DNA of 64,000 bases from an uncultured Faecalibacterium sp. (GCA_934533135.1 CAKTBG010000007.1:1-64000); one strand, 5' to 3'. Positions 26,267 to 35,911 are shown, counted from the stretch's first letter. Numbers and translations are program-made. Notes: a model not told the origin generated them from the sequence alone.

Positions 26267-28351
26267 TTAATCCTTCTTCGGCACCGGCATCTCGAAATCG
26301 CAGCCCTCTTTTGCGCAGTAGAGCTTGGAGCCCTTGCGGAAGAGGGTGGAGCCGCATTTTTCGCACTTGGTGGCCACCGGGGTATCCCATGTCATGAAAT
26401 CGCAGTCGGGATACCGCTCGCAGCCGTAGTAGATCCGCCCCTTCGCGCTCTTGCGCTCAAGCATCCGGCCTTTGCCGCACTTGGGGCAGATGCCGCCGGT
26501 GTCCTTGACCAGACGTTTGGTGCCGCGGCACTCCGGGAACCCGGAGCAGGCGAGGAACTTGCCGTACTTGCCGACTTTGATGACCATGGGGCGGCCGCAG
26601 AGGTCGCAGATCTCGCTGGACGGCTCGTCCGGCACCTTGACCTTCTTGCCCTCCATGTTCTTCTCGGCCTGCTCCAGACTGGCTGCAAAGCCCTTGTAAA
26701 AGTCGTCCACGGTCTTGTGCCAGTCGGCCTTGCCGCTCTCGACCTTATCGAGGTTCTTTTCCATCTCAGCCGAGAAATCCACGTCCACGATGTGGGGGAA
26801 CTGCTCCAGCATCAGGCCGTCCACGGCGCGGCCCAGCAGGGTGGGCTTCAGCTTCTTCTGCTCCCGCTCCACATAGCCGCGGTCGATGATGGTGGTGATG
26901 ATGGGGGCGTAGGTGGACGGACGGCCGATGCCGTTTTCTTCCAGTGCCTTGATGAGGGTGGCTTCGGTGTAGCGGGCCGGCGGCTGGGTGAATTTCTGCT
27001 CGCTCTTCAGCTCCTTGAGCTTGAGCAGCTGCCCCTGCTCCAGCGGCGGCAGGCTGGTCTCCTTCTTTTCCTTTTCGTCGGTGGCTTCCTCGTACAGGAC
27101 GGTAAAGCCGTCGAAGGTGACGGTGTAGCCGCTGGCCTTGAAGCGGTAATCCCCGGCGTAGACCGTGACCGACACGGTGTCCTGCTGGCAGTCGGCCATC
27201 TGGCTGGCCATGAAGCGGCTCCAAATCATCCGATAAAGCTTGGCGGTATCGCCGCTGATGCTCTTGTCCACCTCGTCGGGCGTCAGGGAGGGCACCGACG
27301 GACGGATGGCTTCGTGGGCATCCTGCGCGGCGGTGGCACTCTTGGTCTTCCAGACCCGCTTATGGGGGCAGATATACTGTTCGCCGTAAGCCTCGGCGAT
27401 ATACTCCTTGGCGGCGGCAACGGCTTCGTCCGAAATGCGCAGGCTGTCGGTACGCATATAGGTGATCAGACCCATGGTGCCGTGACCGGCGATGTCCACG
27501 CCTTCGTACAGCGTCTGAGCGGCGCGCATGGTACGGGTCGCCGTAAAGCCCAGCCGACGGGAGGCCTCCTGCTGGAGGGTGCTGGTGATGAACGCCGGGG
27601 TGGGCTGCTTGGCGCGCTTGCCCTTTTTCAGCTCACCCACGGTGTAATCGACGCCCTCCAGCCCCTTCTCGATGGCACGGGCTTCGGCCTCGTTTTTCGG
27701 CAGAAGCTTCTTGCCGGAGGCGTCGGCCGCCAGCCGTGCCGTAAAGCTCTTGTGCCCGGCTCCGAGGGTGGCGTCCACGTTCCAGTATTCATCCGGCTTG
27801 AAGTTCTCGATCTCCTTCTCGCGGTCGTCGATCAGACGGACGGCCACGCTCTGGACACGGCCTGCCGACAGGCCGCGGCGGACTTTCCGCCAAAGGAAGG
27901 GGCTGAGCTTGTAGCCCACCAGACGGTCCAGCACACGGCGGGCCTGCTGTGCATTGAACAGATCCTCGTCGATGGCGCGGGGATGTGCCATGCCCTCCTG
28001 CACGCCCTTTTTGGTGATCTCGTCAAAGGTCACACGGTTGGGTTCATGGGGGTCCAGACCGAGGATATTTGCCAGATGCCAGCTGATGGCTTCGCCCTCA
28101 CGGTCCGGGTCGGTCGCGAGGAGGACGCCGTCCGCGTGCTTGGCCTTGCTCTTCAGCTCTTTGATAAGCTTTTCCTTGCCCTTGATGCTGATGTACTGGG
28201 GCGCATAGTCATGCTCGACATCAATTCCCAGCTGGGAAGCAGGTAGGTCACGGATATGGCCCATACTGGCCGTCACTTCGTAATCACTGCCCAGATATTT
28301 GCCAATGGTCTTCGCCTTTGCAGGCGACTCCACGATCACCAGTTTTGACAT
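26267..28351 (-). CDS. topA: DNA topoisomerase I
   Basis: Type IA topoisomerase that relaxes negative supercoils. The 694-residue product begins MSKLVIVESPAKAKTIGKYL (Toprim), with LLATDPDREGEAISWHL carrying the metal-binding DxDxxE acids. The active-site Tyr lies in MGLITYMRTDSLRI. RPSTYAPIITTI follows later. The C-terminus has three zinc ribbons: CDLCG...CSGFPEC, CPKCG...CERYPDC and CEKCG...CAKEGC. ATG 28351 has AGGAGAA. dprA lies upstream, beyond a repeat; this dprA-topA-trmFO order is common in Firmicutes. Confidence 0.97.
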   Translation of the reverse strand: MSKLVIVESPAKAKTIGKYLGSDYEVTASMGHIRDLPASQLGIDVEHDYAPQYISIKGKEKLIKELKSKAKHADGVLLATDPDREGEAISWHLANILGLDPHEPNRVTFDEITKKGVQEGMAHPRAIDEDLFNAQQARRVLDRLVGYKLSPFLWRKVRRGLSAGRVQSVAVRLIDDREKEIENFKPDEYWNVDATLGAGHKSFTARLAADASGKKLLPKNEAEARAIEKGLEGVDYTVGELKKGKRAKQPTPAFITSTLQQEASRRLGFTATRTMRAAQTLYEGVDIAGHGTMGLITYMRTDSLRISDEAVAAAKEYIAEAYGEQYICPHKRVWKTKSATAAQDAHEAIRPSVPSLTPDEVDKSISGDTAKLYRMIWSRFMASQMADCQQDTVSVTVYAGDYRFKASGYTVTFDGFTVLYEEATDEKEKKETSLPPLEQGQLLKLKELKSEQKFTQPPARYTEATLIKALEENGIGRPSTYAPIITTIIDRGYVEREQKKLKPTLLGRAVDGLMLEQFPHIVDVDFSAEMEKNLDKVESGKADWHKTVDDFYKGFAASLEQAEKNMEGKKVKVPDEPSSEICDLCGRPMVIKVGKYGKFLACSGFPECRGTKRLVKDTGGICPKCGKGRMLERKSAKGRIYYGCERYPDCDFMTWDTPVATKCEKCGSTLFRKGSKLYCAKEGCDFEMPVPKKD

Positions 28352-28379
28352 AGTTTTCTCCTATCTATATGGAAAGATC

Positions 28380-28513
28380 AACCTCTCCGTCATCGCTTGC
28401 GCGATGCCACCTCCCCTACAGAGGGGAGGCCTTGGCATTCCGCAACGCTTTGCCTCTTCGCCAGAGGCTCCCCTATCAGGGGAGCTGTCGAGCGGCAGCT
28501 CGACTGAGAGGTT
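28380..28513. repeat. Intergenic palindromic repeat copy
   Basis: Outer arms AACCTCTC / GAGAGGTT, CATCGCTTGCGCGATG hairpin, CTCCCCTACAGAGGGGAG, CTCCCCTATCAGGGGAG and CGAGCGGCAGCTCG hairpins. The outer arms again show the AACC/GGTT paired change. It lies between dprA and topA. Confidence 0.9.
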
Positions 28514-28544
28514 CACCTTGAAATCTCTCTTCATCTTGCGCATC

Positions 28545-29693
28545 TCAGCGCAGAATATACCGTTTGCCGGGCTGACAAAGTACCCGGCCTGAAAGTTCCA
28601 GTTTCATCAAAGCCCCCAGCAGCACGGCCGTCGGCAGGCCGCTCAAGGCTCCCAATTCTTCCACGCCGCGGGGCTGGGTGCCGATGCAGGCCAGCACTTT
28701 CCGCTCCCGCTCTTCCATCGGTGCCGGTGTGCTGCGGATCGGCTGGGCGGCCGCGGCATTCCGGCGCAGCCCAAGCGTCTCGAACAGATCCTCACCTTTG
28801 CAGACCGCGCGGGCACGCCCCTCCCGGAGCAGACGGTTGGTCCCCGCCGAATTTGCCGAAAAAATGCTGCCCGGCACCGCGAACACCGGCTTGCCATAGC
28901 GTTCGGCGTGCGCCACCGTGGACATGGTGCCGCTCTTTTCCTGCGCTTCCACCACGACCAACGCCGAGGCGAGAGCCGCGATCAGCCGGTTGCGCTGCAA
29001 AAAGCCGCTCCGCCCCACCGCCATGCTTTCGGGCGGATATTCGCTGATGACGCAGCCCTTCTGCTCGATCTTCCGGCGAAGCTCCCGGTTGGAGGCGGGG
29101 TAGGTCTTGTCGATGGGCACCCCCAGCACGCCGATGGTCGGCGCGTTCTCCCGCACGGCGGCAGAGTGCCCCGCGCTGTCCAGACCGTCGGCCAGACCGC
29201 TGACGATGACCGCCCCGTTTTTCGCCAGATCCCCGCCCAGTGCAGCCGCGGCCTGCCGGCCGTACTCGGTGGGGTGGCGGGCCCCGACCATCCCCACTGC
29301 CCCCGGCTCATTGAGCCAGCGCGGATCGCCGGTGCAGTAGAGCACCAGCGGCATATCCGGGATGCGGGAAAAGGCCAGCGGGTAATCCGGGTCGTCGTAG
29401 GTCAGGATGCGGATCTGCCGTGCCTCGCACCGGCGGACAAATGCACGGTAAGATTCCGGCGTATGGTCGGGCAGACCGGCACGCTGTGCCGCCGGAACGC
29501 CTGCCGCCTGCCGAAAGGCATCGGTGCTGCGTGCTTCCCATGCTTCCTGCGCCCCGCCGAAAGCGTCCAGCACCCGCCCCGCGTGGGAGCTTGCCGCACC
29601 CAGCGTATTGGCCAGCCAGAGCCAGCAAAGCAGCGGATCGGGTGCCGGTTCCGGCGCAAACAGGGTGGTCTGCGCCGGATCCGAGCCGGTCAC
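28545..29693 (-). CDS. dprA: DNA-processing protein DprA
   Basis: Loads RecA onto incoming single-stranded DNA during transformation. The 382-residue protein has the Rossmann-like DprA domain (about 75-290): VGMVGARHPTEYGRQAA, IVSGLADGLDSAGHSAAV, TIGVLGVPIDKTYPASNREL, then RNRLIAALASALVVVEA and FAVPGSIFSANSAGTNRLL. A winged-helix-like C-terminus follows a less ordered linker. The start is GTG 29693, overlapping the stop of the upstream methyltransferase gene as GTGA with GGAGG just before it. No com genes are visible, so natural competence cannot be inferred. Confidence 0.95.
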   Translation of the reverse strand: MTGSDPAQTTLFAPEPAPDPLLCWLWLANTLGAASSHAGRVLDAFGGAQEAWEARSTDAFRQAAGVPAAQRAGLPDHTPESYRAFVRRCEARQIRILTYDDPDYPLAFSRIPDMPLVLYCTGDPRWLNEPGAVGMVGARHPTEYGRQAAAALGGDLAKNGAVIVSGLADGLDSAGHSAAVRENAPTIGVLGVPIDKTYPASNRELRRKIEQKGCVISEYPPESMAVGRSGFLQRNRLIAALASALVVVEAQEKSGTMSTVAHAERYGKPVFAVPGSIFSANSAGTNRLLREGRARAVCKGEDLFETLGLRRNAAAAQPIRSTPAPMEERERKVLACIGTQPRGVEELGALSGLPTAVLLGALMKLELSGRVLCQPGKRYILR

Positions 29694-30469
29694 AGGCTTT
29701 CCTCCCGGAAATGCCAGAGCAGGATGCTGCCGGCAATGCCAGCGTTCAGGCTCTCGACCCGGTCGGTCATGGGGATGCGGACGGCGGCGTTGCAGGCCGC
29801 GATGGTGGCATCCGTCAAGCCCTGCCCCTCGCTGCCGATGACGACGCAGACGCCGTCCGGGTAGCAGGCCGACGCCGCGCTCAGCGGCTCCGAATGATAG
29901 AGAGCCGCCGCAAGGCAGGTGATCTTTTTCGCCCGCAGTGCAGCCACCGCCTCCGGCATGGATCCGGCCTCGATGACCGGGATGCGGACGGCGGCCCCCA
30001 TCGACGCGCGGAGGGTCTTGGGCGCAAAGGGCGATGCGCAGCCGTCGCTGAGGAGCACGGCGTCAAAGCCGAATGCCGCCGCCGAGCGCAGCAGGGTGCC
30101 GACATTGCCCGGGTCCTGCACCCGTTCGAGCGCGAGGTACCGGCCTCCGGCCGACACTTCTTCAAGGGTATGTACCGGAGTGCGGAACACCCCGAACACC
30201 CCCTGATGGGTGCCCACATCGGCCAGTTTGTCGGCCACATGATCCTCTACGACAAAATGTTCGCCGGGCAGCGCGGCCAGCTCCGGGCATTTTTCCAGTG
30301 CCGCTTCGGTGCAGAACAGCGTCTCCAGCGCGGCTCCCCGCGCCAGCTCCGGGCAGAGCTTCCGCCCCTCGGCCAGAAAGCGGCCTTCGCTGCGGCGGAA
30401 CGCAGCCGAGGAGGACAGGCGGCAGGCGTATTTGATCTTCGCGTTTTCACGGCTGGTTATCTTTTCCAT
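29690..30469 (-). CDS. SpoU/TrmH-family RNA 2'-O-methyltransferase
   Basis: SPOUT-fold RNA ribose methyltransferase, 259 residues from ATG 30469 (MEKITSRENAKIKYACRL). Residues 1-75 are the substrate-binding domain; the trefoil-knot catalytic part has VQDPGNVGTLLRSAAAFG, VIGSEGQGL and the final IPMTDRVESLNAGIAGSILLW, the SAM-binding motifs of this class. Targets may be 23S rRNA or tRNA; which one cannot be read from sequence. A longer start at 30508 is possible but adds a poor N-terminus. It is coupled to dprA by overlapping stop and start. Confidence 0.93.
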   Translation of the reverse strand: MEKITSRENAKIKYACRLSSSAAFRRSEGRFLAEGRKLCPELARGAALETLFCTEAALEKCPELAALPGEHFVVEDHVADKLADVGTHQGVFGVFRTPVHTLEEVSAGGRYLALERVQDPGNVGTLLRSAAAFGFDAVLLSDGCASPFAPKTLRASMGAAVRIPVIEAGSMPEAVAALRAKKITCLAAALYHSEPLSAASACYPDGVCVVIGSEGQGLTDATIAACNAAVRIPMTDRVESLNAGIAGSILLWHFREESL

Positions 30470-30575
30470 AAATACCCCAAAAAATCCAAAAAGGGCCGCG
30501 TCTGCCACATCGTTTTCCTTCGCGGCAGGGCGCAGCCCTGAATGTACTATTTGCCCGCCGCGAAAAGCTCCGGAT

Positions 30576-30610
30576 ACAAAATGGACGCCCGCGTATGATG
30601 CGCGAGCGTC
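30576..30610 (-). terminator. Probable terminator after rplT
   Basis: GACGCCCGCG (30584-30593) and CGCGAGCGTC (30601-30610) form a stem with one mismatch; on the minus strand CATTTTG follows. It closes the infC-rpmI-rplT operon. Confidence 0.65.
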
Positions 30611-30626
30611 TCATTTATCAGTCTAA

Positions 30627-30977
30627 TCAGGCGTTCTTCACGGTCTCGACCAGAGCAGCAAAGCTCTTCGGATCGTTGATAGCCATCTCGCTGAGCATCT
30701 TGCGGTTCAGCTCGATGCCAGCCTTCTTCAGGCCAGCCATGAAGGTGGAGTAGTTCATGCCCAGAGGACGAACTGCGTTGTTGATGCGGCAGATCCACAG
30801 GTTGCGGAACTGACGCTTCTTCATGCGGCGGCCAGCCAGAGCGTAGTTGCCGCTCTTCATGACCTGCTGCTTGGCCATCTTAAAGTGCTTGCTCTTGCAG
30901 CCGTAGAAGCCCTTGGCCAGCTTCAGCATCTTCTTACGACGTTTGTGAGTCATGGTTGCGCCCTTGATACGTGCCAT
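30627..30977 (-). CDS. rplT: Large ribosomal subunit protein bL20
   Basis: A 116-residue basic protein, [20 protein letters not shown] to the end, with [18 protein letters not shown] near the middle of the globular part. It is needed early in 50S assembly and, in Bacillus, represses its own operon through the infC leader. Third gene of infC-rpmI-rplT. Confidence 0.98.
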   Translation of the reverse strand: MARIKGATMTHKRRKKMLKLAKGFYGCKSKHFKMAKQQVMKSGNYALAGRRMKKRQFRNLWICRINNAVRPLGMNYSTFMAGLKKAGIELNRKMLSEMAINDPKSFAALVETVKNA

Positions 30978-31031
30978 TTTTTATATCTCCTTTAGTTGTC
31001 TCAATAGAATGTGTTTGCCTGCGGCTCGCTC

Positions 31032-31235
31032 TTAGGCGTAGGGCAGCATGCTCTTGATGGTAGCTGCGTTGGTCTTATCAACGTAGCTGGGCTGACGGTA
31101 GCCACGGGTCAGCTTGGTGGTCTTCTTGGTCAGGATGTGGCTGCGGAATGCATGACCGCGCTTGATCTTGCCGTTCTTGGTCAGCTTAAAGCGCTTCTTA
31201 GCGCCGGAGTGCGTCTTCAGTTTCATCTTAGCCAT
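31032..31235 (-). CDS. rpmI: Large ribosomal subunit protein bL35
   Basis: A 67-residue protein beginning [19 protein letters not shown], a very conserved bL35 signature, and ending KSMLPYA. It sits between infC (18 bases upstream) and rplT (54 bases downstream), with GGAGG before its ATG. Confidence 0.98.
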   Translation of the reverse strand: MAKMKLKTHSGAKKRFKLTKNGKIKRGHAFRSHILTKKTTKLTRGYRQPSYVDKTNAATIKSMLPYA

Positions 31236-31253
31236 TTTAGTTTCCTCCTAAAA

Positions 31254-31787
31254 TTAGTCCTTATTGGGTTTCGGGATCAGCAGAATGGACATCGTGCGGC
31301 CCTCGAGCACCGGCGGCTTATCCATGCTTGCCTGGGGCAGAGCCTCGGCAAAGCGTTTCAGTACGTCAGCACCCAGAGCACTGTGCGCCATCTCACGGCC
31401 GCGGAAGCGGATCGAAGCCTTCACCTTGTGACCAGCAGCCAGGAACTTGGCAGTCTGGTTCAGCTTGGTGTTGAAGTCGTTGGTGTCAATATTGAGCGAA
31501 AGGCGGGTCTCCTTGACCTCGACCACTTTCTGGTTCTTCTTGGCTTCCTTCTCCTTCTTCTGCTGTTCAAAACGGTATTTGCCGTAATCCAGCACCTTGC
31601 ACACAGGCGGGGTAGCCTGCGGTGCGATCTTGACCAGATCGAGCCCGGCTTCTTCTGCAGCGCGCATGGCCACCTGAATGGACACAACGCCCTTCTGCTC
31701 GCCATCGGCACCGATCAGGCGAACTTCACGATCACGGATCTGACCGTTGATCTCCAGTTCCTTCGACTTTCCAGCGGTAGCGATAAT
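31254..31787 (-). CDS. infC: Translation initiation factor IF-3, apparent AUU start
   Basis: IF-3 checks start-codon pairing on the 30S subunit. I place the start at ATT 31787: GGAGGT (31794-31799) lies six bases before it, and no ATG, GTG or TTG sits at the right distance. An earlier in-frame start would put this ribosome site inside the coding region. The product is 177 residues: INGQIRDREVRLIGADGEQ, the N-terminal ubiquitin-like domain, the lysine-rich linker (EQQKKEKEAKKNQK) and the C-terminal domain with HKVKASIRFRGREM. An AUU start is known from E. coli infC, where it gives IF-3 autoregulation. The leader also has a terminator. Confidence 0.93.
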   Translation of the reverse strand: MIATAGKSKELEINGQIRDREVRLIGADGEQKGVVSIQVAMRAAEEAGLDLVKIAPQATPPVCKVLDYGKYRFEQQKKEKEAKKNQKVVEVKETRLSLNIDTNDFNTKLNQTAKFLAAGHKVKASIRFRGREMAHSALGADVLKRFAEALPQASMDKPPVLEGRTMSILLIPKPNKD

Positions 31788-31829
31788 GAATGCACCTCCA
31801 AACAATAATCCATAGTGTTGCTATTTGGC

Positions 31830-31868
31830 ATAGAAAACGCGGCCGCCCATCTTTCAGGGCAGCCGCGC
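31830..31868 (-). promoter_or_regulatory. Leader terminator (attenuator) of the infC operon
   Basis: On the minus strand GCGCGGCTGCCC (31857-31868) pairs with GGGCGGCCGCG (31838-31848) and is followed by TTTTCT, about 40 bases before infC. With roughly 120 bases of leader before it, this fits attenuation control by bL20 as in the Bacillus infC leader. I could not trace the L20-binding site or an antiterminator with certainty. Confidence 0.7.
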
Positions 31869-31990
31869 AAAAATTCACACAAGCACGCACTCCATTCCAA
31901 AGGAAATGAGGCGTTCCGGTATAGCCCGGAGGATCCTGACCCTCACAAGGCGAGCGCGGCACGGGCCGTAGCTGCTTTCTTTACTCGGTC

Positions 31991-32019
31991 ATTCTACCAT
32001 ACTCCGCGTGCCGTGTCAA
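31991..32019 (-). promoter_or_regulatory. infC-rpmI-rplT promoter
   Basis: Minus-strand TTGACA (32014-32019), 17-base spacer, TAGAAT (31991-31996): near-consensus. The leader to the infC start is about 195 bases. Confidence 0.85.
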
Positions 32020-32059
32020 GCACTTTTCCACGAAAAATCCGATTTTTTTCAGCGACCTC

Positions 32060-32164
32060 GCCCTCTCAGTCACCTTCGGTGACAGCTCTCACAAAGGGCG
32101 AGTCCTTGGCAGGTCGGGCAGGTCTGCGCGTCTATCACAAACAAGTTGGCCCTGTTCTCTATCT
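32060..32164. repeat. Partial palindromic repeat copy with fragment of the nested element
   Basis: GCCCTCTCAG, CACCTTCGGTG hairpin and the CAGCTCTC arm are present, then CCTTGGCAGGTCGGGCAG and a CACAAACAAGTTGGCCCTG stretch like the nested element at 42440. The closing GAGAGGGC arm is missing. It abuts the addA stop. Confidence 0.65.
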
Positions 32165-35100
32165 TTATGCCTCAATAAGCTTATTTAATGCAAAAGAGTA
32201 GATGCCCTTATACGTTATCTTCTTGGGTGCAAATCGTTTATCGACGGCAAGGGCGTAGAGATTGAGCTGGGCGCGGTACGCGCAGAGGAAGTCGGCTTCC
32301 GTTTTGTGCCGGTCGGTCTTGTAATCCAGCAGCTCCAAGTGATCCGGATAGACCAGCACAAGGTCGGCGATGCCCTGCACCAGCACCTGCGCATCGTCCG
32401 CCAGCGTGCCCGGTTCCGGCGCGGTGCCCTGCGCCGCCAGCACCGCCGCCGCGGGCAGTGCTGTGATGAAATCCAGCTCCCGCAGCACCTGCTCCGCGCC
32501 GCAGATCTTCGCAAAGGCTTCACCCTCCACAAAGAGGCGGATCTTGCCGACGTCCAGCTTTTCCGCGATCTCAGGCGCGGTCAGCCGGGCGTCCACCTGC
32601 CGCTGGCGTTCGCACAGGATCGCCGCGCAGAGGGCATCCTCGCCGTCCTGCTTTGCCTTGGCCAGAGCCGCAAAGTCGGCGTGCTCCAGAAAGGCATGGA
32701 GAGCCGTGCCCATCTCGGCGGCGGTCAGGCCGTCCTTGGAGAGGAAGGCCGGGCGTTCCAGCGTGGTCTGCTCGGCCTGATGGACGATGCTGGTCACACT
32801 GACCTTGGCGGGCACCGCAGCCAGCGATGCTGCCGGGTAGTTCCAGCGGAATCCCTGCCGCAGCGTTTCCACCAGTTCCGGGTCGGCGGCGGCTTTGGGC
32901 ATTTCCGGCGGTGCGGCCTCGGCCTCCGGTTCTGCCTGCGGGAGCGTCTCCGGCTCCGGGATCCGGAGCGCAATGCGGCTCTTCGTATCCGCAAAGGGCA
33001 GCTCGAGATCCCCCGCCAGACGGCGGAGCGGACCGCCGTTGGGGTGGACCAGCAGCGCGGCCCGCAGCCAGTCGGCAAAGCTGCCCGCTTGCTGGTGCAG
33101 CGTCTCCCCCGCCCCTGCCGCGAGAAAGGCCGCAGCCCGGGCAAACGGATTGGCCGTCTTGCTGATGCCGAGGGGCACGGTCAGGATCAGCTTATCCTGC
33201 GCGCGGGTCAGTGCGACGTACAGCAGCCGCATCTGTTCGCTCCGCATCTCCTGCCCGTGGACATTCGAGAGGGCGGTATAGGCCGCCGTTTTGTAGGCAC
33301 CCTCGCCCGCTTCGGGGCGGAGCCGCAGACCTGCGCCGTAATTGCGGTGGAGCAGGACGGGCTGGCGGGTGTCCATGGCGTTGAACCGCCGCCCCGTATC
33401 GGCCACGAACACCACCGGGAACTGCAATCCCTTGGAGCGGTGGATGGTCATGATGCTGACGCAGCCGGGGCGGGAGCCGCCGGGCACTGTATCCTGCCCG
33501 GTGGAGCCTGCCAACGCTGCCGCGTCGATCGCCCGCACCAAGGTCGAGATCCCGCCGCTGCCGGCTCCGGCGCAGAACGCCGCGAACCGCCGGGCGTCCT
33601 CCCGGCGGCGGGTGCCGTTTTCCATCGCACCCAGTGCGGCAAGGTAGCCGGTGGAGGCAAAGATCTCTTCCAGCAATTGCTCGGTCGGCACGCTCCGCGC
33701 CATCCGGCGCAGCGCGGTCAGCCGGGCATAAAAGGCTTTCACCTTTTCGGTAAAGGCATCCGTTCCGCTGCTCTGCACCGTCAGCAGCAGTGCCCCGTAC
33801 AGGCTCATCTTCCGTTTGGGCTTCGGCGTTCCCTCCGGCGCATCGGCTTCTTCCTGCCTGCGCTGTTCTTCGGCCTGCTTCGCGCTCTGGGCGCGGAGGC
33901 GGACGAGGTCATCGTCGGTAAACCCGAACAGCGGGCCCAGCATCGCCGCCGCCAGATAGATGTCCTGCGCCGGGTTGTCGATGACCCGCAGCAGCGCGAT
34001 CAGCGGCCGGATGTGGGGGGCGTCCAGCAGATTTTCCCGGGCGTCGGCGTAGACCGGGATCTTCTCCTGCGCCAGTGCCTCGGTGTAGGCCGGGAAATCG
34101 CCCCGCGCCGCCAGCAGAATGCAGAAATCTTCATACCGGACGGGTCGGGTGGTGCTACCCTCCCGCACCGGCATCTGCGCTTCCAGCATCGCACGGATCT
34201 GCCGGGCGATCCACGCCGCATCGGTCTCGGCGGCATCGTCGGGCAGAAAATGCGCTTCCACGCTGCCCTCGTATTCCCCGGGTGCGCCGCAGACCAGCCG
34301 CTGACCGTCGCCGTAGGCCGTGTCGCCCAGCTGGGGCGTCATGAGCTGCTCGAACAGAAAGTTGATCCCCTCCACCACCTGCGGTGCGGAGCGGAAGTTC
34401 GCGTCCAGTGCCAGCAGCGCGTTTTCGCCGGGCGTTCCCTCATCCGGGCAGGGGCGGGCCGCCTGCCCCGGCAGCAGCGGCCAGCGATCCAGCTTTTCCC
34501 GGAAGATGCTGGGGTCGGCCTGCCGGAAGCGGTAGATGCTCTGCTTCAGGTCGCCCACGAGGAAAAGATCGTCTCCCGCCGGTGTTGCAAGGCAGCGGTA
34601 GAGTGCGTCCTGCAGGGCGTTGGTGTCCTGATATTCGTCCACCATGACGGCGGCGTAGTTCTGCCGGATGGTCTCACAGAGAGGGGTGGGCGTGCCGTCC
34701 GCACTGCGCAGCAGCTTCAGGGCAAAATGCTCAAAGTCGCTGAATTCCAGCAGCTTGCGCTCCCGCTTTTTGGCCGAGAACCGCGCGTCAAACTCCCGCA
34801 CCGCCGCAAACAGGGCACGCAGGCGCGGCAGAGCCGCTTTGCGGTCGGCTTCGGCTTCGTCCTCACTGCAGGAGATCAGCTCCATGATCTGCCCAAACAG
34901 CGCAGCCGCTTCGTCGGCGCGGGTCTTGACGACGGCTTTGTGTTCGCCGGTCAGCCGCTTTTTCAGATTTTTCAGCCCCGGCGGGTCGGCCATCCCGAGG
35001 ACGTAGGGCGTCAGTTTGTCGTAGAGCGGCGTCCATGCACCGGCCTGCGCCAGCCGTTCCACCTCGGCCAGCAGGGTCAGAGCGGATTCCAGCCGTTCCA

Positions 35101-35911
35101 GCGGTTCGGCAAACTTTTCGTTCACCCCGGCCACCGCTTTCGCTTTGGCGGCGGCGGTCTTTTTGCTGGCTTCTGCGTCGGCCTGCGCCTCCGCAAAATC
35201 CACTTTGCAGTCCTCCAACGCCGCCATCAGCAGCTCGCGGGCGGCCTTGGCGCAACGGGCGGCTTCGGCCAGCAGAAGGTCGTGCCAGCAGGTGGCGGCA
35301 AAGCCATTTTCCTGCTGCCAGACCGCCAGCCACTCGTCCAGTTTTTGGTCGTAATCCGGCAGGGCGCGGAGGAAATCGTAGACCTGCAGGATCGTCTCCC
35401 CGGCCGCACGGTCGGTGCGCCCCTTGCCGTAGAGATCGGCAAAGGCGCAGAAATCCGGATCCCGATACGCGTTTTCCAAGGTCTCCGCGAGGGCGGACGC
35501 CCGCAGGATCTCCACATTGCCGGGGTCGGCGGGGGTGAAATCGGGCGGGATGTCCAATGCCTGAAAATGCTTGCGCAGGAGATCCAGACAAAATGCGTCA
35601 ATGGTGCAGATGGGGGCCCGCTGCAGCAGCATCCGCTGGCGGCGGAGAACCGTATTGCCCGGCTCCTTCTGGCTCCGGCGGAGCAGTGCCTGCCCGATCC
35701 GGGCGCGAAGCTCTGCCGCCGCCGCATTTGTAAACGTGACGATGAGGAGGCGGTCGGCGTCGGCCGGGCGCACCGGATCGGTGATGAGCCGGACGGCACG
35801 CTCGGTCAGCACGGCGGTCTTGCCGCTTCCGGCGGCGGCACTCACCAGCAGCGCACCGCCCCGGTCGTCGATGGCTGCACGCTGGGCTTGGGTCCATTTG
35901 GGTTCGCTCAC
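32165..35911 (-). CDS. addA: ATP-dependent helicase/nuclease subunit AddA
   Basis: Helicase-nuclease subunit of the AddAB enzyme, which resects double-strand breaks for RecA. The 1248-residue protein starts with an UvrD-type motor: VSAAAGSGKTAVLTERAV (Walker A, about 22-39), MVDEYQDTNALQDALY (motif II), FLVGDLKQSIYRFRQADP (motif III). Motifs IV-VI include VSIMTIHRSKGLQFPVVFV and LLYVALTRAQDKLI. The C-terminal RecB-type nuclease is marked by LELLDYKTDRHKTE. ATG 35911 overlaps the addB stop by four bases. The end is close to a partial repeat. Confidence 0.97.
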   Translation of the reverse strand: MSEPKWTQAQRAAIDDRGGALLVSAAAGSGKTAVLTERAVRLITDPVRPADADRLLIVTFTNAAAAELRARIGQALLRRSQKEPGNTVLRRQRMLLQRAPICTIDAFCLDLLRKHFQALDIPPDFTPADPGNVEILRASALAETLENAYRDPDFCAFADLYGKGRTDRAAGETILQVYDFLRALPDYDQKLDEWLAVWQQENGFAATCWHDLLLAEAARCAKAARELLMAALEDCKVDFAEAQADAEASKKTAAAKAKAVAGVNEKFAEPLERLESALTLLAEVERLAQAGAWTPLYDKLTPYVLGMADPPGLKNLKKRLTGEHKAVVKTRADEAAALFGQIMELISCSEDEAEADRKAALPRLRALFAAVREFDARFSAKKRERKLLEFSDFEHFALKLLRSADGTPTPLCETIRQNYAAVMVDEYQDTNALQDALYRCLATPAGDDLFLVGDLKQSIYRFRQADPSIFREKLDRWPLLPGQAARPCPDEGTPGENALLALDANFRSAPQVVEGINFLFEQLMTPQLGDTAYGDGQRLVCGAPGEYEGSVEAHFLPDDAAETDAAWIARQIRAMLEAQMPVREGSTTRPVRYEDFCILLAARGDFPAYTEALAQEKIPVYADARENLLDAPHIRPLIALLRVIDNPAQDIYLAAAMLGPLFGFTDDDLVRLRAQSAKQAEEQRRQEEADAPEGTPKPKRKMSLYGALLLTVQSSGTDAFTEKVKAFYARLTALRRMARSVPTEQLLEEIFASTGYLAALGAMENGTRRREDARRFAAFCAGAGSGGISTLVRAIDAAALAGSTGQDTVPGGSRPGCVSIMTIHRSKGLQFPVVFVADTGRRFNAMDTRQPVLLHRNYGAGLRLRPEAGEGAYKTAAYTALSNVHGQEMRSEQMRLLYVALTRAQDKLILTVPLGISKTANPFARAAAFLAAGAGETLHQQAGSFADWLRAALLVHPNGGPLRRLAGDLELPFADTKSRIALRIPEPETLPQAEPEAEAAPPEMPKAAADPELVETLRQGFRWNYPAASLAAVPAKVSVTSIVHQAEQTTLERPAFLSKDGLTAAEMGTALHAFLEHADFAALAKAKQDGEDALCAAILCERQRQVDARLTAPEIAEKLDVGKIRLFVEGEAFAKICGAEQVLRELDFITALPAAAVLAAQGTAPEPGTLADDAQVLVQGIADLVLVYPDHLELLDYKTDRHKTEADFLCAYRAQLNLYALAVDKRFAPKKITYKGIYSFALNKLIEA

